A stretch of DNA of 64,000 bases, from positions 810,409 to 874,408 of the forward strand of contig NZ_CYUJ01000003.1 in the NCBI RefSeq assembly GCF_001299475.1, in the 5' to 3' direction. Below, one piece after another: positions 32,611 to 41,724 of this stretch. Below the pieces are notes generated by a model, which was not told the DNA's origin, made no database searches, and saw only the letters and a list, made by a program, of their open reading frames with translations. Origin of the DNA: Neofamilia massiliensis (GTDB lineage Bacteria > Bacillota > Clostridia > Tissierellales > Peptoniphilaceae). The stretch's first letter is position 1, and every line of letters begins with the position of its first letter. The position numbers and the translations under genes were made by a program.

Positions 32611-33348
32611 TTAGTCTTCTTTTGGCCCTTGTTGAAGGTTATTAAGATCTTCTAAGGCCTCCAAATCTCCTGCCCTAACTAGATCTACTGGCACATTAAA
32701 AACTGAAACAGAATTAGCCCAAGACTCTGCGTCACTATCTGCAGTTTTATTTGCCTCTGGAACTAAGATTACAGAATAATCTGCTGGCTCAAAGTTAGTT
32801 GTCATTAAAAGGCTGTCAAGGTCTTGAAGAATTTTCATACACTGGTCTAGGCTAGGTTCTTTGGAGTAGGCCCTAGCTGTAGCAATTATTTTAAAGGGGA
32901 AATTTTCAAGATCTACTTCTTGGTCTAGACTTAAAGTATTTTCATAGTCCTCACCTTCAGCTATGTCTAAGCTTATATCATAAGGCTTATTATTTTTTTC
33001 TTTTAGGTCGTCTCCATAAGAATAAAGAGCCATAAAAAATCTAGTATAGGTGTTAAATAGTATTGAGTCATAGCTATCATTTTGAAGTCTACCAAAAGAG
33101 TCAAAAGACAGGCTAAAGGCTGTATCCTCGCTAGCCTTGTCTTGAAGTTTAACTTTATAATAACCATCTTTGAAATTATAAAAGGCCCTTTGTCTTTCAA
33201 AATCATAAGACGGATAAGTCTCTTCTATATATTTATCAGCAGATTTTTCAGCAAGGAGCCTAGAAAGAGGATTGCCAAAAAATGCAAATATATATACTAG
33301 GACAATGACTAAAGCTATAGCTGTAAGTATTTTTAAAGTCTTTTTCAT
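32611..33348 (-). CDS. membrane-anchored YfjL-like protein of unknown function
   Basis: 245 residues from the ATG at 33348. This start is preferred over the in-frame ATG at 33360 because GGAGG lies five bases before it. One N-terminal helix (ILTAIALVIVLVYIFAFFG), then an extracytoplasmic domain beginning AEKSADKYIEETYPSYDFE, with YNFKDGYYKVKLQDK after it; this opening pattern is common in YfjL-like and DUF3139-like Firmicutes proteins. No enzymatic motif seen. Function unknown. Confidence 0.65.
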   Translation of the reverse strand: MKKTLKILTAIALVIVLVYIFAFFGNPLSRLLAEKSADKYIEETYPSYDFERQRAFYNFKDGYYKVKLQDKASEDTAFSLSFDSFGRLQNDSYDSILFNTYTRFFMALYSYGDDLKEKNNKPYDISLDIAEGEDYENTLSLDQEVDLENFPFKIIATARAYSKEPSLDQCMKILQDLDSLLMTTNFEPADYSVILVPEANKTADSDAESWANSVSVFNVPVDLVRAGDLEALEDLNNLQQGPKED

Positions 33349-33404
33349 TTTAACCTCCATTTTTTTAGTATAACATAGTTAAATATTTTTAAGGTTAAAT
33401 TTTA

Positions 33405-33440
33405 GTAAAAAAACCTGGCCTATATGCTAGGTCAGGTTTC
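33405..33440 (-). terminator. intrinsic terminator after rubrerythrin
   Basis: Minus strand: AAACCTGACCTA pairs with TAGGCCAGGTTT (one mismatch), followed by TTTTT. Confidence 0.8.
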
Positions 33441-33469
33441 TTGGATTTAATGTCTTATTTTCTAATATT

Positions 33470-34063
33470 TTATTTTACTAGGCCTATTGCCATAAAGTAT
33501 CCTTGTGGGTGTTTACATGCAGGGCATACTTGTGGAGCTTCTTTGCCTTCGTGGATGTAGCCACAGTTTAGGCATTTCCAAATTGTTTCTTCGTCTTTTT
33601 TAAACATTTCTCCTGCTTCTAGAGTATCTAGAAGAGTTTTATATCTGTCTCTGTGGTGTTCTTCTACTTCTCCTATTTCTGTAAAAGTCTTTGCTACGTC
33701 GTCAAAGCCTTCTTCTTTTGCGATTTTTGCAAATTCTGGATACATAGATTCAGCTTCTTCATTTTCGCCATCAATAGCGCCTTTAAGGGCAAGTTTTGTG
33801 TCCTTAAAAACTACTGGAAAAGCTGTATAGTCAGGGTTTAGTTCTATTGCTTCGTTTTCAAATTCTTCTTTTAAGTACTTGTAAAGTGTGTTGGCGTGAA
33901 TTCTTTCGTTGTCAGCTGTTTCTTCAAAAACTTTTGCTATGTGTTTGTAACCTTCTTTGTCAGCAATATGTTGAGATAGTGTGTATCTTTGTGCTGCTTG
34001 AGATTCTCCTGCGAAGGCTGTTATTAAATTACTAGCTGTTTTTGTTCCTTTTAGTTTTTTCAT
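33470..34063 (-). CDS. rubrerythrin
   Basis: 197 residues, full length. The N-terminal four-helix domain carries the di-iron ligands (AGESQAAQRY, ETADNERIHA, ENEEAESMYPEF, EIGEVEEHHRDRY), and the C-terminal rubredoxin-like domain has CLNCGYIHEG and CPACKHP. It reduces hydrogen peroxide in anaerobes, with electrons from rubredoxin or a reductase. It is transcribed alone from a clear promoter at 34096-34123 and ends in a terminator. The protein fits an obligate anaerobe with oxygen-stress defence. Confidence 0.97.
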   Translation of the reverse strand: MKKLKGTKTASNLITAFAGESQAAQRYTLSQHIADKEGYKHIAKVFEETADNERIHANTLYKYLKEEFENEAIELNPDYTAFPVVFKDTKLALKGAIDGENEEAESMYPEFAKIAKEEGFDDVAKTFTEIGEVEEHHRDRYKTLLDTLEAGEMFKKDEETIWKCLNCGYIHEGKEAPQVCPACKHPQGYFMAIGLVK

Positions 34064-34095
34064 TATACTTACCTCTTTCTTTTTATTATACTACT

Positions 34096-34123
34096 ATTAT
34101 ATAACATTTATAACCCTTTACAA
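34096..34123 (-). promoter_or_regulatory. promoter of rubrerythrin
   Basis: Minus strand: TTGTAA (34118-34123), 16-base spacer, TATAAT (34096-34101), about 33 bases before the start. Confidence 0.7.
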
Positions 34124-34179
34124 GTGGCTTAAACACTGGCTTTGTTGATAGTTGTTATCATTTGTCTTGCTATTAAATA

Positions 34180-34207
34180 AGAGATAGGTAGAAATTTACT
34201 TATCTCT
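34180..34207 (-). terminator. hairpin after xth, probable terminator
   Basis: AGAGATAAGTA pairs with TACCTATCTCT on the minus strand (one wobble), followed by TTATTTAA, a weak T-run. It lies 17 bases beyond the xth stop. Confidence 0.5.
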
Positions 34208-34224
34208 TTTTGCTTTTTGATTTT

Positions 34225-35055
34225 TTAGATTTCTATTTCCAATAGGATAGGAGTGTGGTCTTGCCTGTCTCCAGAGTTTACCATTTTTGATTCTACTACT
34301 TGGTCTTTAATCCTGTCACTTACTAAAAAGTAGTCTATCCTCCAGCCTGAGTTGTTGATTTTAGATGTTTTAACTCTTTGGGCCCACCAAGTGTAGGCTC
34401 CTTCTACGTCTCCGTGGATTTGTCTAAAGGTGTCTGTAAATCCTTTGTTTAAAAGGTTAGTAAAGCCTTCTCTCTCTTCGTCTGTAAAGCCTGGAGACAT
34501 TCTGTTGGTTTCTGGGTTTTTCAGGTCAATTTCTTTGTGGGCGACGTTAAAGTCTCCTGTTGCTATTACTGGCTTTTTTTTGTCTAAGTCTGCTAGGTAG
34601 TTGGCATAGCACTTGTCCCATTCTTGTCTTTCTGCTAGTCTCTTTAGGCCATCTCCAGCATTTGGAGTATAAACTGTTGTAAAGTAATAGTCTTCAAATT
34701 CTAAAGTTAACATTCTTCCTTCTAGGTCCATTGGGTCTGGGGCACAAATATGAGGAACTGTAATTATTGGTTGGAAGGATTTTTTGTACAAAATCATTGT
34801 GCCTGCATAGGACTTTCTAGCTCCTTCTCTAGATGATGTCCAGACGTGGTCATAGGCTGGAAAAAGTTCTTCTAGGATTTCTAGGTGCTTTTTTGTAGGT
34901 CCCTTGGCTGGAAGTTTGGTCTCTTGGATGGCAATAAGGTCTGGGTCATAGGATTTTATTGTATTTAGTACTTCTCTTGACATTATAGCCCTATTTGAGT
35001 CACTAGTAAGGGCTGCATTTAACGAATCTATATTCCATGAAATAAATTTTTTCAT
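34225..35055 (-). CDS. xth: exodeoxyribonuclease III (AP endonuclease)
   Basis: 276 residues. Endonuclease/exonuclease/phosphatase fold with the expected metal and catalytic residues: FISWNIDSLNA (Asn), IAIQETKLPAKG (Glu), TVYTPNAGDGLKR, GDFNVAHKEIDLKNP (Asp/Asn) and the terminal GDRQDHTPILLEI (Asp-His). The family repairs abasic sites and 3'-blocked ends in base-excision repair. It is transcribed alone, divergent from the RluA-type gene. Confidence 0.94.
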   Translation of the reverse strand: MKKFISWNIDSLNAALTSDSNRAIMSREVLNTIKSYDPDLIAIQETKLPAKGPTKKHLEILEELFPAYDHVWTSSREGARKSYAGTMILYKKSFQPIITVPHICAPDPMDLEGRMLTLEFEDYYFTTVYTPNAGDGLKRLAERQEWDKCYANYLADLDKKKPVIATGDFNVAHKEIDLKNPETNRMSPGFTDEEREGFTNLLNKGFTDTFRQIHGDVEGAYTWWAQRVKTSKINNSGWRIDYFLVSDRIKDQVVESKMVNSGDRQDHTPILLEIEI

Positions 35056-35163
35056 TCTTCCTCCTAAAATTTTTCTTCTTATTATAGTATAGCAAATATA
35101 AATGTTTTTATAAAATATTTCTCCAGGCTTTGTGATAAAATGTTTTTATACAAGGAGTAGTTT

Positions 35164-36057
35164 ATGAATGTTTATGATTTTTCCTATGATTATATAGCCT
35201 TTAAAACTGAAAAACCTTGTAGTCTTTTTTCTTTTTTAAAGGACCAAGGTTTGTCTGATAGGTTTGTTAAGAATGCTTATAGAAAAAATTTAATAAGGGT
35301 TAATGAAATGGACCCTCCTCATTTTGGATCCTTAAAGAGAAATGACCTGGTTAAAATCTACTATGAGGACGAAAATCCAGACCCTTATGTTGAAGATTCA
35401 GCTGACTTAGATATTGTATTTGAAAATGAAAATTTCCTTCTAGTAAACAAGCCTGCTGGCCTTGCTGTCCACCCAACTTTTTCCCGCCAAGACCAAACCC
35501 TCTATGGAAAACTCACTGGCTATTATAAGAAAAATAATATTTCCAGATCCATCCACCTAGTCAACCGCCTGGATATAGAAACTTCAGGTCTTATTCTTGT
35601 TGGGAAAAATCCACTTTTTCAACAACAGCTGGCTAAGTCCTTTATAGAATGCAAGGTCAAAAAAGAATATTTTGCCTTGGTTGAAGGAGCTTTTGAAAGA
35701 GAAATTTTTGTAGATAAAAATATTTTAGATGGAAAAGATTTAAAAATGAGAAGGACTGTCGATCCTAGGGGAAAAAGTGCTAGGACGAAATTGGTCCCTG
35801 TTTTTTCTTCTAAGGCCTATTCTCTAATTAAGGCTTTTCCTGAAACTGGCAGAACTCACCAAATTCGAGTCCACCTAGCCTACCTTGGCCATCCGATTTT
35901 AGGGGACAGTCTTTATGGTGGATCTAGAGACTTGATAGGAAGGTCTGCCCTACATGCTGAAGGGCTTGAGTTTTTAGATCCTTTTACAAAAAAGCCTATG
36001 TCTTTTAAGGCTTCTCTACCAGCTGATATGCAGACTTTAATTGACATCTTGGTCTAA
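35164..36057 (+). CDS. RluA family RNA pseudouridine synthase
   Basis: 297 residues. An N-terminal S4-like segment (residues about 25-70, SDRFVKNAYRKNLIRVNEM) is followed by the catalytic domain: LLVNKPAGLAVHPT, then the active-site motif HLVNRLDIETSGLILVGKN with the catalytic Asp, and ETGRTHQIRVHLAYLGHPI with GDSLYGG. It isomerises uridines in rRNA or tRNA; which position is modified is not determined by sequence alone (RluD-like by motif). AAGGAG precedes the ATG. It is followed by the pirin gene after 70 bases. Confidence 0.93.
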   Translation: MNVYDFSYDYIAFKTEKPCSLFSFLKDQGLSDRFVKNAYRKNLIRVNEMDPPHFGSLKRNDLVKIYYEDENPDPYVEDSADLDIVFENENFLLVNKPAGLAVHPTFSRQDQTLYGKLTGYYKKNNISRSIHLVNRLDIETSGLILVGKNPLFQQQLAKSFIECKVKKEYFALVEGAFEREIFVDKNILDGKDLKMRRTVDPRGKSARTKLVPVFSSKAYSLIKAFPETGRTHQIRVHLAYLGHPILGDSLYGGSRDLIGRSALHAEGLEFLDPFTKKPMSFKASLPADMQTLIDILV

Positions 36058-36127
36058 AGTTAGCCTTGTTTATTTAGATTTTTTAAGGGCAAATAATATT
36101 TATAGCACTAGAACTAAAGAGGTTTTT

Positions 36128-36979
36128 ATGAATAGAAAATTAAAAGAAGTTGTTATAGGTAGACCAGGAGTTGACGGGGCTGGAGTATCTCTTGTTCATG
36201 TTCTTTCAAGAAGAACTTTAAAGGATGCTGACCCACTTTTGCTTTTAGATGCCTTTAGATCAGACAATCCTGACGACTATACTGCAGGCTTTCCTATGCA
36301 CCCTCACAGGGGTATAGAGACAATTTCCTATGTCTACAAGGGCACTATGGTCCACAAAGACTCTTTAGGCAATGAAGATGCCGTTAATGATGGCGGTGTC
36401 CAGTGGATGACTGCAGGGTCTGGAATTTTACACGAAGAGATGATTCCTGAAAGACTCTATTTACTAGGAGTCCAACTTTGGCTAAATTTAAAGGCCAAGG
36501 ACAAAATGGTCCACCCTGCCTACCACAATATTTCTGACATTGAAGAAATCCCCTTTGATGGTGGATATGTAAGACTCTTAGCAGGAACTTACAAGAATTT
36601 TCAAGGTTTTCAGTCTGACTACAAGCCTGTAACTTATTTAGATGTTCACATTAATCCTGGCGCCAGCTTTGAAATTGACCTTGAAGGGGACGACTCAGTT
36701 ACTCTTTTTGCCTTAATTGGAGGAGCCTATGTTGAAGGAGAAGAAATTCCAAGCTTTGCTGCAGGCCTGCTTGGAGATGAAGGCAATAAGTTAGTGATTG
36801 AAAATAAATCGGAAGAAGAAGTGGCTATACTCTTTTTCTCTTCAAAGAGAGTAGAAGAGCCTGTAGCCTGGCCTCCTGGACCAATTGTTATGAACACCCA
36901 AGAGGAAATTGACCAGGCCCATAGGGATCTTAGAGAAGGAACTTTCTTAAAAGAAAAAATTACTATGGATAAAGAATAA
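36128..36979 (+). CDS. pirin family protein
   Basis: 283 residues from the ATG at 36128, chosen because AAAGAGG lies six bases upstream; the open frame extends back to 36041 but has no supporting ribosome site and overlaps the previous gene. Cupin fold with the pirin metal-binding motif GFPMHPHRGIETISYV and HKDSLGNE, and the SGILHEEM motif, followed by the second cupin half. Bacterial pirins bind iron and some have quercetinase activity; the true role here is not known. Confidence 0.92.
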   Translation: MNRKLKEVVIGRPGVDGAGVSLVHVLSRRTLKDADPLLLLDAFRSDNPDDYTAGFPMHPHRGIETISYVYKGTMVHKDSLGNEDAVNDGGVQWMTAGSGILHEEMIPERLYLLGVQLWLNLKAKDKMVHPAYHNISDIEEIPFDGGYVRLLAGTYKNFQGFQSDYKPVTYLDVHINPGASFEIDLEGDDSVTLFALIGGAYVEGEEIPSFAAGLLGDEGNKLVIENKSEEEVAILFFSSKRVEEPVAWPPGPIVMNTQEEIDQAHRDLREGTFLKEKITMDKE

Positions 36980-37045
36980 ATAGGATCTAGGCTGGTAAGC
37001 TGGCCTAATCTTTTACATAATACTTATTAAAATAAGGAGACTCAA

Positions 37046-38317
37046 ATGGAAGATATTAAAGTCCTAAGAAGGGACTTTCATAAAATTGCCGAACCTGGCT
37101 GGATGGAGGTCCAAACTACAATAAAAATTATTAAATACTTAAAAGACCTAGGTTTTGACCTACTTTATGGCAAAAAAATCCACGGTCAAAGACTAGGCCT
37201 AGGAGATAAAAGTCTGCTAGATGCTTATGTCAAATCTTTAGATTTAGGGGACATAGATTTTGATATATCAGAAATTCTTCAAGGCTATACTGGTTGTGTT
37301 GGGATTTTTGATACTGGTAGACCAGGTCCAGTTACAGGCCTAAGGGCAGATATAGACGCCCTAAATTTTGAAGAAAGTAAAGACAAAAACCACAGGCCTA
37401 ACAAGGAAGACTTTAGAAGCCAAAATTCATTTGCCGTTCACGCATGTGGTCATGACGGCCATATAGCCATAGCCTTAAATACCTGCCAAAAAATTGTAGA
37501 AACCAAGGACCTTCTTTGTGGAAAATTTGTTGTGATTTTTCAGCCTGCAGAAGAAGGGGTTAGAGGCGGCCTTTCAATGAAAGACTTAGATCTTTTAAAT
37601 AACCTTGACTATATCCTTGCAGGCCATTTAGGTATGGGTTTAAAATCTGGTGTTTTAGGGGTAGGAACAGAAAAAATCTTAGCCTCTCAAAGTTATGACA
37701 TTGACCTTTTTGGTAGGGCAGCCCATGCTGGAATGGCGCCAGAAGAAGGTAGGTCTGCAATTTTAGGAGCAGCTGCCTTGACTCTAGGTCTTCACAGTCT
37801 TTGCCAGTACAAGAATGCTTCTAGGGTTAATGTTGGAGTCCTTAGTGGAGGGACTGGGAGAAATGTTGTTGCTCCTAGGGCCTCAATGAAGGTAGAAATT
37901 CGAGCAGACAACAATGACGACATAGAAGACCTGGCCAAAAGGTTAAAGGCTATGGTTGACGGAACAGCAAAGGCCTATGAATTAACTTATGACCTAAGAC
38001 CAGTAGGCTACTCTCAAAGTTTTTCTACTAAGTATCCAGATTTTGTAGACCAATGTGGGACCTATTTAAAGGCTCGAGGTTTTAAGGTCCTTTTAAGGCC
38101 AGAATTTAATGCCAGCGAAGACGTAAGTATATTTTTAAATAAGGTTGAAGAAAATGGAGGCAGGGCCATCCACTTTATTTTTGGCTCAGACTTAAAAGCT
38201 GGCCACCATAAGGAGTCCTTTGACTTTGATGAAGGCACTCTGTCTATGGCTGTAGACGTATATGTGGCAATGATTGAAAAATTAAACAGCCTAAATTTTA
38301 GACTTGAAACTATCTAG
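37046..38317 (+). CDS. M20 family amidohydrolase (AbgA-like)
   Basis: 423 residues. M20 metallopeptidase: metal ligands in VHACGHDGHIA and FQPAEEGVRGG, dimerisation domain inserted after SYDIDLFGRAAHAGMAPEEGRSAILGA, and the final HHKESFDFDEGT. Extra sequence near the N-terminus (about 45-85) resembles the larger p-aminobenzoyl-glutamate hydrolase subunit A (AbgA) group. It removes an acyl or aminobenzoyl group from an amino acid; substrate unproven. GGAG upstream of the ATG and a terminator right after. Confidence 0.88.
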   Translation: MEDIKVLRRDFHKIAEPGWMEVQTTIKIIKYLKDLGFDLLYGKKIHGQRLGLGDKSLLDAYVKSLDLGDIDFDISEILQGYTGCVGIFDTGRPGPVTGLRADIDALNFEESKDKNHRPNKEDFRSQNSFAVHACGHDGHIAIALNTCQKIVETKDLLCGKFVVIFQPAEEGVRGGLSMKDLDLLNNLDYILAGHLGMGLKSGVLGVGTEKILASQSYDIDLFGRAAHAGMAPEEGRSAILGAAALTLGLHSLCQYKNASRVNVGVLSGGTGRNVVAPRASMKVEIRADNNDDIEDLAKRLKAMVDGTAKAYELTYDLRPVGYSQSFSTKYPDFVDQCGTYLKARGFKVLLRPEFNASEDVSIFLNKVEENGGRAIHFIFGSDLKAGHHKESFDFDEGTLSMAVDVYVAMIEKLNSLNFRLETI

Positions 38318-38343
38318 CTTAACTAAATTTTAATATATAAAAA

Positions 38344-38373
38344 GCCTTCTAAGAAAACTTAGAGGGCCTTTTT
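38344..38373. terminator. bidirectional terminator between the M20 gene and the HAD gene
   Basis: GCCTTCTAAG pairs with CTTAGAGGGC (one wobble) with loop AAAA, then CTTTTT on the plus side and, in the other direction, GGCTTTTTA. It separates convergent genes. Confidence 0.8.
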
Positions 38374-38383
38374 GCTTTTGTCT

Positions 38384-39085
38384 TTAATTATTTTTATTAA
38401 TTTTTTCTATTAGACTTTTAACTTGTCTAAGATCACTAATTTCAAAGTCTACAAGATCCTTGTCTATCTTTAGGTTTTTTGGATTGTAGAATATGGTTTT
38501 TATGCCACAGTTTTTTCCCAGCTTCATATCTGATGTTAGAGAGTCGCCTATAATTATATATTCTTCAGGGATCGAGTCTCCTACATGGTCTAGGACACTT
38601 TGAAAAAATCTTGGATCCGGTTTTTCATAGCCTATTTGATCAGAAATAAAAATACCATCTAGGATTTGGTCTAGGCCAGATTTTTTTAACTTACCCTTTT
38701 GGGCGGTAATAGTCCCATTGGTGGCAGCAAATTGCTTATAAGTTTTCTTTAAGTCCAAGACCACTTCTAAGCCATAGGGACTAAAGGCAGCCACTGAGCC
38801 AAGGTGCTTTTGATAGCTTTTATTAAAGGCTGGAATACTGGAGGTGTCTAGCTTATAAAGATCAAAGGCCTTATAAAATCTTCCCTCTAAAACTTGAATT
38901 TTTTCAAGCTCTTTCCTTTCTAATTTCTCCCAAAATTCCTTGTTGATTTTCCTATAATCTTCTAAAAATTTTTGCCCTGGCCAAGGCAAGTCAAACTCTT
39001 TAAAGCTAGCCCTTAAGGCCTTTTCCTCAGCCAGAGAAAAGTCAAGTAGGGTCCCATCAATGTCCCAAAGTATATATTTAATCAT
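38384..39085 (-). CDS. HAD superfamily hydrolase (YjjG-like nucleotidase)
   Basis: 233 residues. HAD motifs: I with the nucleophile in LWDIDGTLLDF, II in FAATNGTIT, III in KKSGLDQILDG and FISDQIGYEKPDPRFFQ, IV in IIIGDSLTSDMKLGKN. Helical cap between residues about 18 and 85. The YjjG-type pattern (cap after motif I, DxDGTLLD) suggests a pyrimidine 5'-nucleotidase or phosphatase. It follows the DUF4268 gene after 26 bases on the same strand. Confidence 0.88.
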   Translation of the reverse strand: MIKYILWDIDGTLLDFSLAEEKALRASFKEFDLPWPGQKFLEDYRKINKEFWEKLERKELEKIQVLEGRFYKAFDLYKLDTSSIPAFNKSYQKHLGSVAAFSPYGLEVVLDLKKTYKQFAATNGTITAQKGKLKKSGLDQILDGIFISDQIGYEKPDPRFFQSVLDHVGDSIPEEYIIIGDSLTSDMKLGKNCGIKTIFYNPKNLKIDKDLVDFEISDLRQVKSLIEKINKNN

Positions 39086-39111
39086 AAAGTCTCCTTGTTA
39101 GGTAGTTCTTC

Positions 39112-40044
39112 CTATAAGTATTTTGAAAATACATTTCTAAATTTTAAAGCTCTATTTACAGTTTCACCCATTAATTGTGGATAATTATCTTTTTTATTAA
39201 AATTCAACCCTTTGATATAAGAAATAATTCTAGAAGCTTTTTTGTCATCTAATTTTTGCCATTCCAAAGTAAGGCCAATTTTTGCTTCTATTTCATCCTT
39301 ATCGGCGTACAGTTCATCGAATAAATCTTTATTATCATTAATATATAATTTAACTCCTATACTTCTATTTTTATTGACTAATGTAATGCTTATGTGAGCT
39401 TCACTTGTTCCTACAGCTATATTGTACCAATGGTCAGTTGTAGCCTTTCTAATATTAAAAGGCTTGCCATTGTTTACTAAATATTGGTTAAACTCTGTCC
39501 AAAAATTAAGTCTTTCAGCCTCTGCTTTTGATAGCTCTCCGTCTTTTATTGTCTTGCTATATTTTATAAAATCATTTGGTTTTTCAATTACTTTAAACAT
39601 AGGTGCTGGAAGTGAATCTCCAATAGTATAGGCTTTTATTTCCAATAGAAAAAAAGAAATATCTTTAACCATATTATTATTTAGCCATTCAATAGCACTC
39701 TTATGCTCTTCTCTAGCTTCTCTAACTATCCAAATAATAACATTTGCATCTAAACCTGATGCATAAGTTATTATTTTCCCTAAGTGGTCATGATTTGTTG
39801 AATCTAATTGGTTTTCAATTATGATTTTGATGCCAGTAGTCTCATCTATTGCCAGCAGATCACATCTATATGAGCCGACATAAACTTCCTTATCTATCTC
39901 TGTAAGAGTTAAACCTACTGTCTCATTTAAAAGTTCTATATTTTCTTTTTTAGACAACCAATTTGAAAAATCATATTGCTCATGGGCCCAAAGAGATCTA
40001 ATATCTACTTCTCTCAACCTTCCAAGGACTAAATTCTCAGTCAT
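39112..40044 (-). CDS. DUF4268 protein with PD-(D/E)xK nuclease-like domain
   Basis: 310 residues. The N-terminal half has the pattern of DUF4268 nuclease-like proteins: VGSYRCDLLAIDETTGIKII, then IENQLDSTNHDHLGKIITYA, giving D-x(n)-ExQ residues of the PD-(D/E)xK fold, followed by IIWIVRE. The C-terminal half (about 190-310, TEFNQYLVNNGKPFNIRKA ...) is the DUF4268 part. Such proteins are met in or near restriction-modification or defence regions in other genomes, but no methyltransferase is near here. It has a slightly different base composition by eye (fewer CTAGG-type codons) and could be acquired. It is not linked to the HAD gene functionally. Confidence 0.75.
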   Translation of the reverse strand: MTENLVLGRLREVDIRSLWAHEQYDFSNWLSKKENIELLNETVGLTLTEIDKEVYVGSYRCDLLAIDETTGIKIIIENQLDSTNHDHLGKIITYASGLDANVIIWIVREAREEHKSAIEWLNNNMVKDISFFLLEIKAYTIGDSLPAPMFKVIEKPNDFIKYSKTIKDGELSKAEAERLNFWTEFNQYLVNNGKPFNIRKATTDHWYNIAVGTSEAHISITLVNKNRSIGVKLYINDNKDLFDELYADKDEIEAKIGLTLEWQKLDDKKASRIISYIKGLNFNKKDNYPQLMGETVNRALKFRNVFSKYL

Positions 40045-40191
40045 TTTATCAACTCCATTTATATTTTAGCTCCATACTTTTCTTTAGTATAATATAAATT
40101 TGTTTGTTGTTTCAACTAATATAGTTTAATAAATATAAATCCAATTAATCTTTTATTATGTAAACTCTGGATTATAATTTTTTTCTTTATC

Positions 40192-40227
40192 AAAAAACCC
40201 TAGGCTGATGATCTTCTAGCTTAGGGC
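40192..40227 (-). terminator. intrinsic terminator after the cyclodeaminase gene
   Basis: Minus strand: CCCTAAGCT pairs with AGCCTAGGG (one mismatch), followed by TTTTTTG. Confidence 0.7.
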
Positions 40228-40254
40228 TTTTCTTTTCTATGTTTACTTCAATTT

Positions 40255-40890
40255 TTACATTCTGTCGTAAACTATTTCCATTACTTCTGTTCTTAGGTCT
40301 TTGGCTGTGTTCATTAGTTCTGCCATTTCTTTGTAGGCAGCTTCTTTATAAGCTTCGTCTTTTATACTGTTTAGGTTAATTCTTACGTTTAATAATGAGC
40401 CTTCAAGGCCTGCGTATACTAATAGACAGCCTACTCCAACGTCTGAGATGGCATTAATTGAGCCGTGGACTGCCATGGTCTTCATTAGTTTTAATGAGTC
40501 TAGGCAAAGTTTAGCAGTGTGTAGTGGTACTTCCATGGCTTTTTTGTAGCCTTCTTGAATTGCTGCTGACCTGGCCTTTTTTTCTTCGTCTGTTTCTTTT
40601 GGCATTTTAAAGGCTTCCATTACTCCATCAAAGGCCTTAGTGTCGTCTTCCATGGCTACTATAAGTTTTTCTGTAAGGTCTACAACTTTTTCAGCTGTGT
40701 TATCAAGTTCTAGCCTAGCTTCTTCATCTAGTTCTCTGTAGACTTTTTTGCCATTTGTAAGGTTATAAACCATTGAGTTTAAGGCTGATCCTATTGATCC
40801 TGCTAGGGCTGAAACTGAGCCACCACCTGGTGTTGGTTCGCCTGAAGCTGTAAGATTAACAAATTCTTCTACTTTAAGTTCCTTTAACAT
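40255..40890 (-). CDS. fchA: cyclodeaminase/cyclohydrolase family protein (methenyl-THF cyclohydrolase-like)
   Basis: 211 residues, all-helical. The PTPGGGSVSALAGSIGSAL motif near the N-terminus is the signature of formiminotetrahydrofolate cyclodeaminase/FchA proteins, which act on folate C1 units. The length fits the stand-alone FchA form. It is downstream of the PhzF-like gene after nine bases and thus in the parAB transcription unit, an arrangement with no obvious biochemical reason. Function is by family only. Confidence 0.88.
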   Translation of the reverse strand: MLKELKVEEFVNLTASGEPTPGGGSVSALAGSIGSALNSMVYNLTNGKKVYRELDEEARLELDNTAEKVVDLTEKLIVAMEDDTKAFDGVMEAFKMPKETDEEKKARSAAIQEGYKKAMEVPLHTAKLCLDSLKLMKTMAVHGSINAISDVGVGCLLVYAGLEGSLLNVRINLNSIKDEAYKEAAYKEMAELMNTAKDLRTEVMEIVYDRM

Positions 40891-40899
40891 TTAATCCTC

Positions 40900-41724
40900 C
40901 TATATATTTAAAATTCCTTCTGCAAAGATTCTTGCATTCATTTTTACATGAAACTCTTCTTTGTCAATTGTTGTTTCCATAATTGAGTATTGGCCTGAAT
41001 TTAGTAGATGACAAATGTTCTTTATGTCCTCTCTTTCTATACCTCTTTCTAAAAGGTATTTCACTATAAAACCTAGTTGGTGTCTTGAGTCTACTAGGTC
41101 TTTAGAGTTTATAGACCTGCTTACATAAAAGAATACATTTTTAAATTCTTTGTCGTAGTGGACTAATAATTTATCTTCTTTTAAAGCAGATGGACCGCTA
41201 AGTTCTTTTCTAAGTTTAGAAAATTCTAGTGGGTCTTCAGTAAAAATTACCTTGCTTGCAAATTTTTTGTCTGTAGTTTCTATAAATACTTCTTTGGTAC
41301 TTAAATTATCTTTTTCTTCTATATTTACTTGAGGCAGGTCTATTTGGTGACTTACTCCTACAGTTTTCATGTCCTTGTAGGAGATTGATACCTTAGATGT
41401 GTTTTCTGGGTCACTTATTTTTATTTCCTTCTTCCCTTTTTCAATTTCTCTAATAAAGGAAGATTTTATCAGGCTATAAACTGCAGCAACTTCTGCGTAA
41501 AAGCAGTCGAACATTTCCTTTTTAGCTGAAAAAACTCTCATGTCCAAGTCGTCAGATACTGAAGACCTTATAAATACTGTCCTATACGCATTAAATAGTT
41601 TTGCTGTATTTTGCATTTGCTCGTCGGTTAGGCTACTTCCACTGTCAATTATAACAGGTATACCCACTCCTTTAAGCTTTTCCTCTCCGAGGATTTCTAT
41701 ATTAAAAAAATTGTATTGCATCAT
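40900..41724 (-). CDS. PhzF-like (diaminopimelate epimerase-fold) protein
   Basis: 274 residues. The N-terminal half follows the PhzF pattern: IPVIIDSGSSLTDEQMQNTA, then KLFNAYRTVFI (compare the E/S-T-x-F core of PhzF), MRVFSAKKEMFDCFYAEVAA (in place of the usual LRWFTPxxEVxLCGHAT). The conserved catalytic Glu of true PhzF isomerases is not convincingly in place, so it may be a divergent or inactive relative. It overlaps parB by four bases (ATGA), so it is coupled to the chromosome-segregation genes. Function unknown. Confidence 0.6.
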   Translation of the reverse strand: MMQYNFFNIEILGEEKLKGVGIPVIIDSGSSLTDEQMQNTAKLFNAYRTVFIRSSVSDDLDMRVFSAKKEMFDCFYAEVAAVYSLIKSSFIREIEKGKKEIKISDPENTSKVSISYKDMKTVGVSHQIDLPQVNIEEKDNLSTKEVFIETTDKKFASKVIFTEDPLEFSKLRKELSGPSALKEDKLLVHYDKEFKNVFFYVSRSINSKDLVDSRHQLGFIVKYLLERGIEREDIKNICHLLNSGQYSIMETTIDKEEFHVKMNARIFAEGILNI

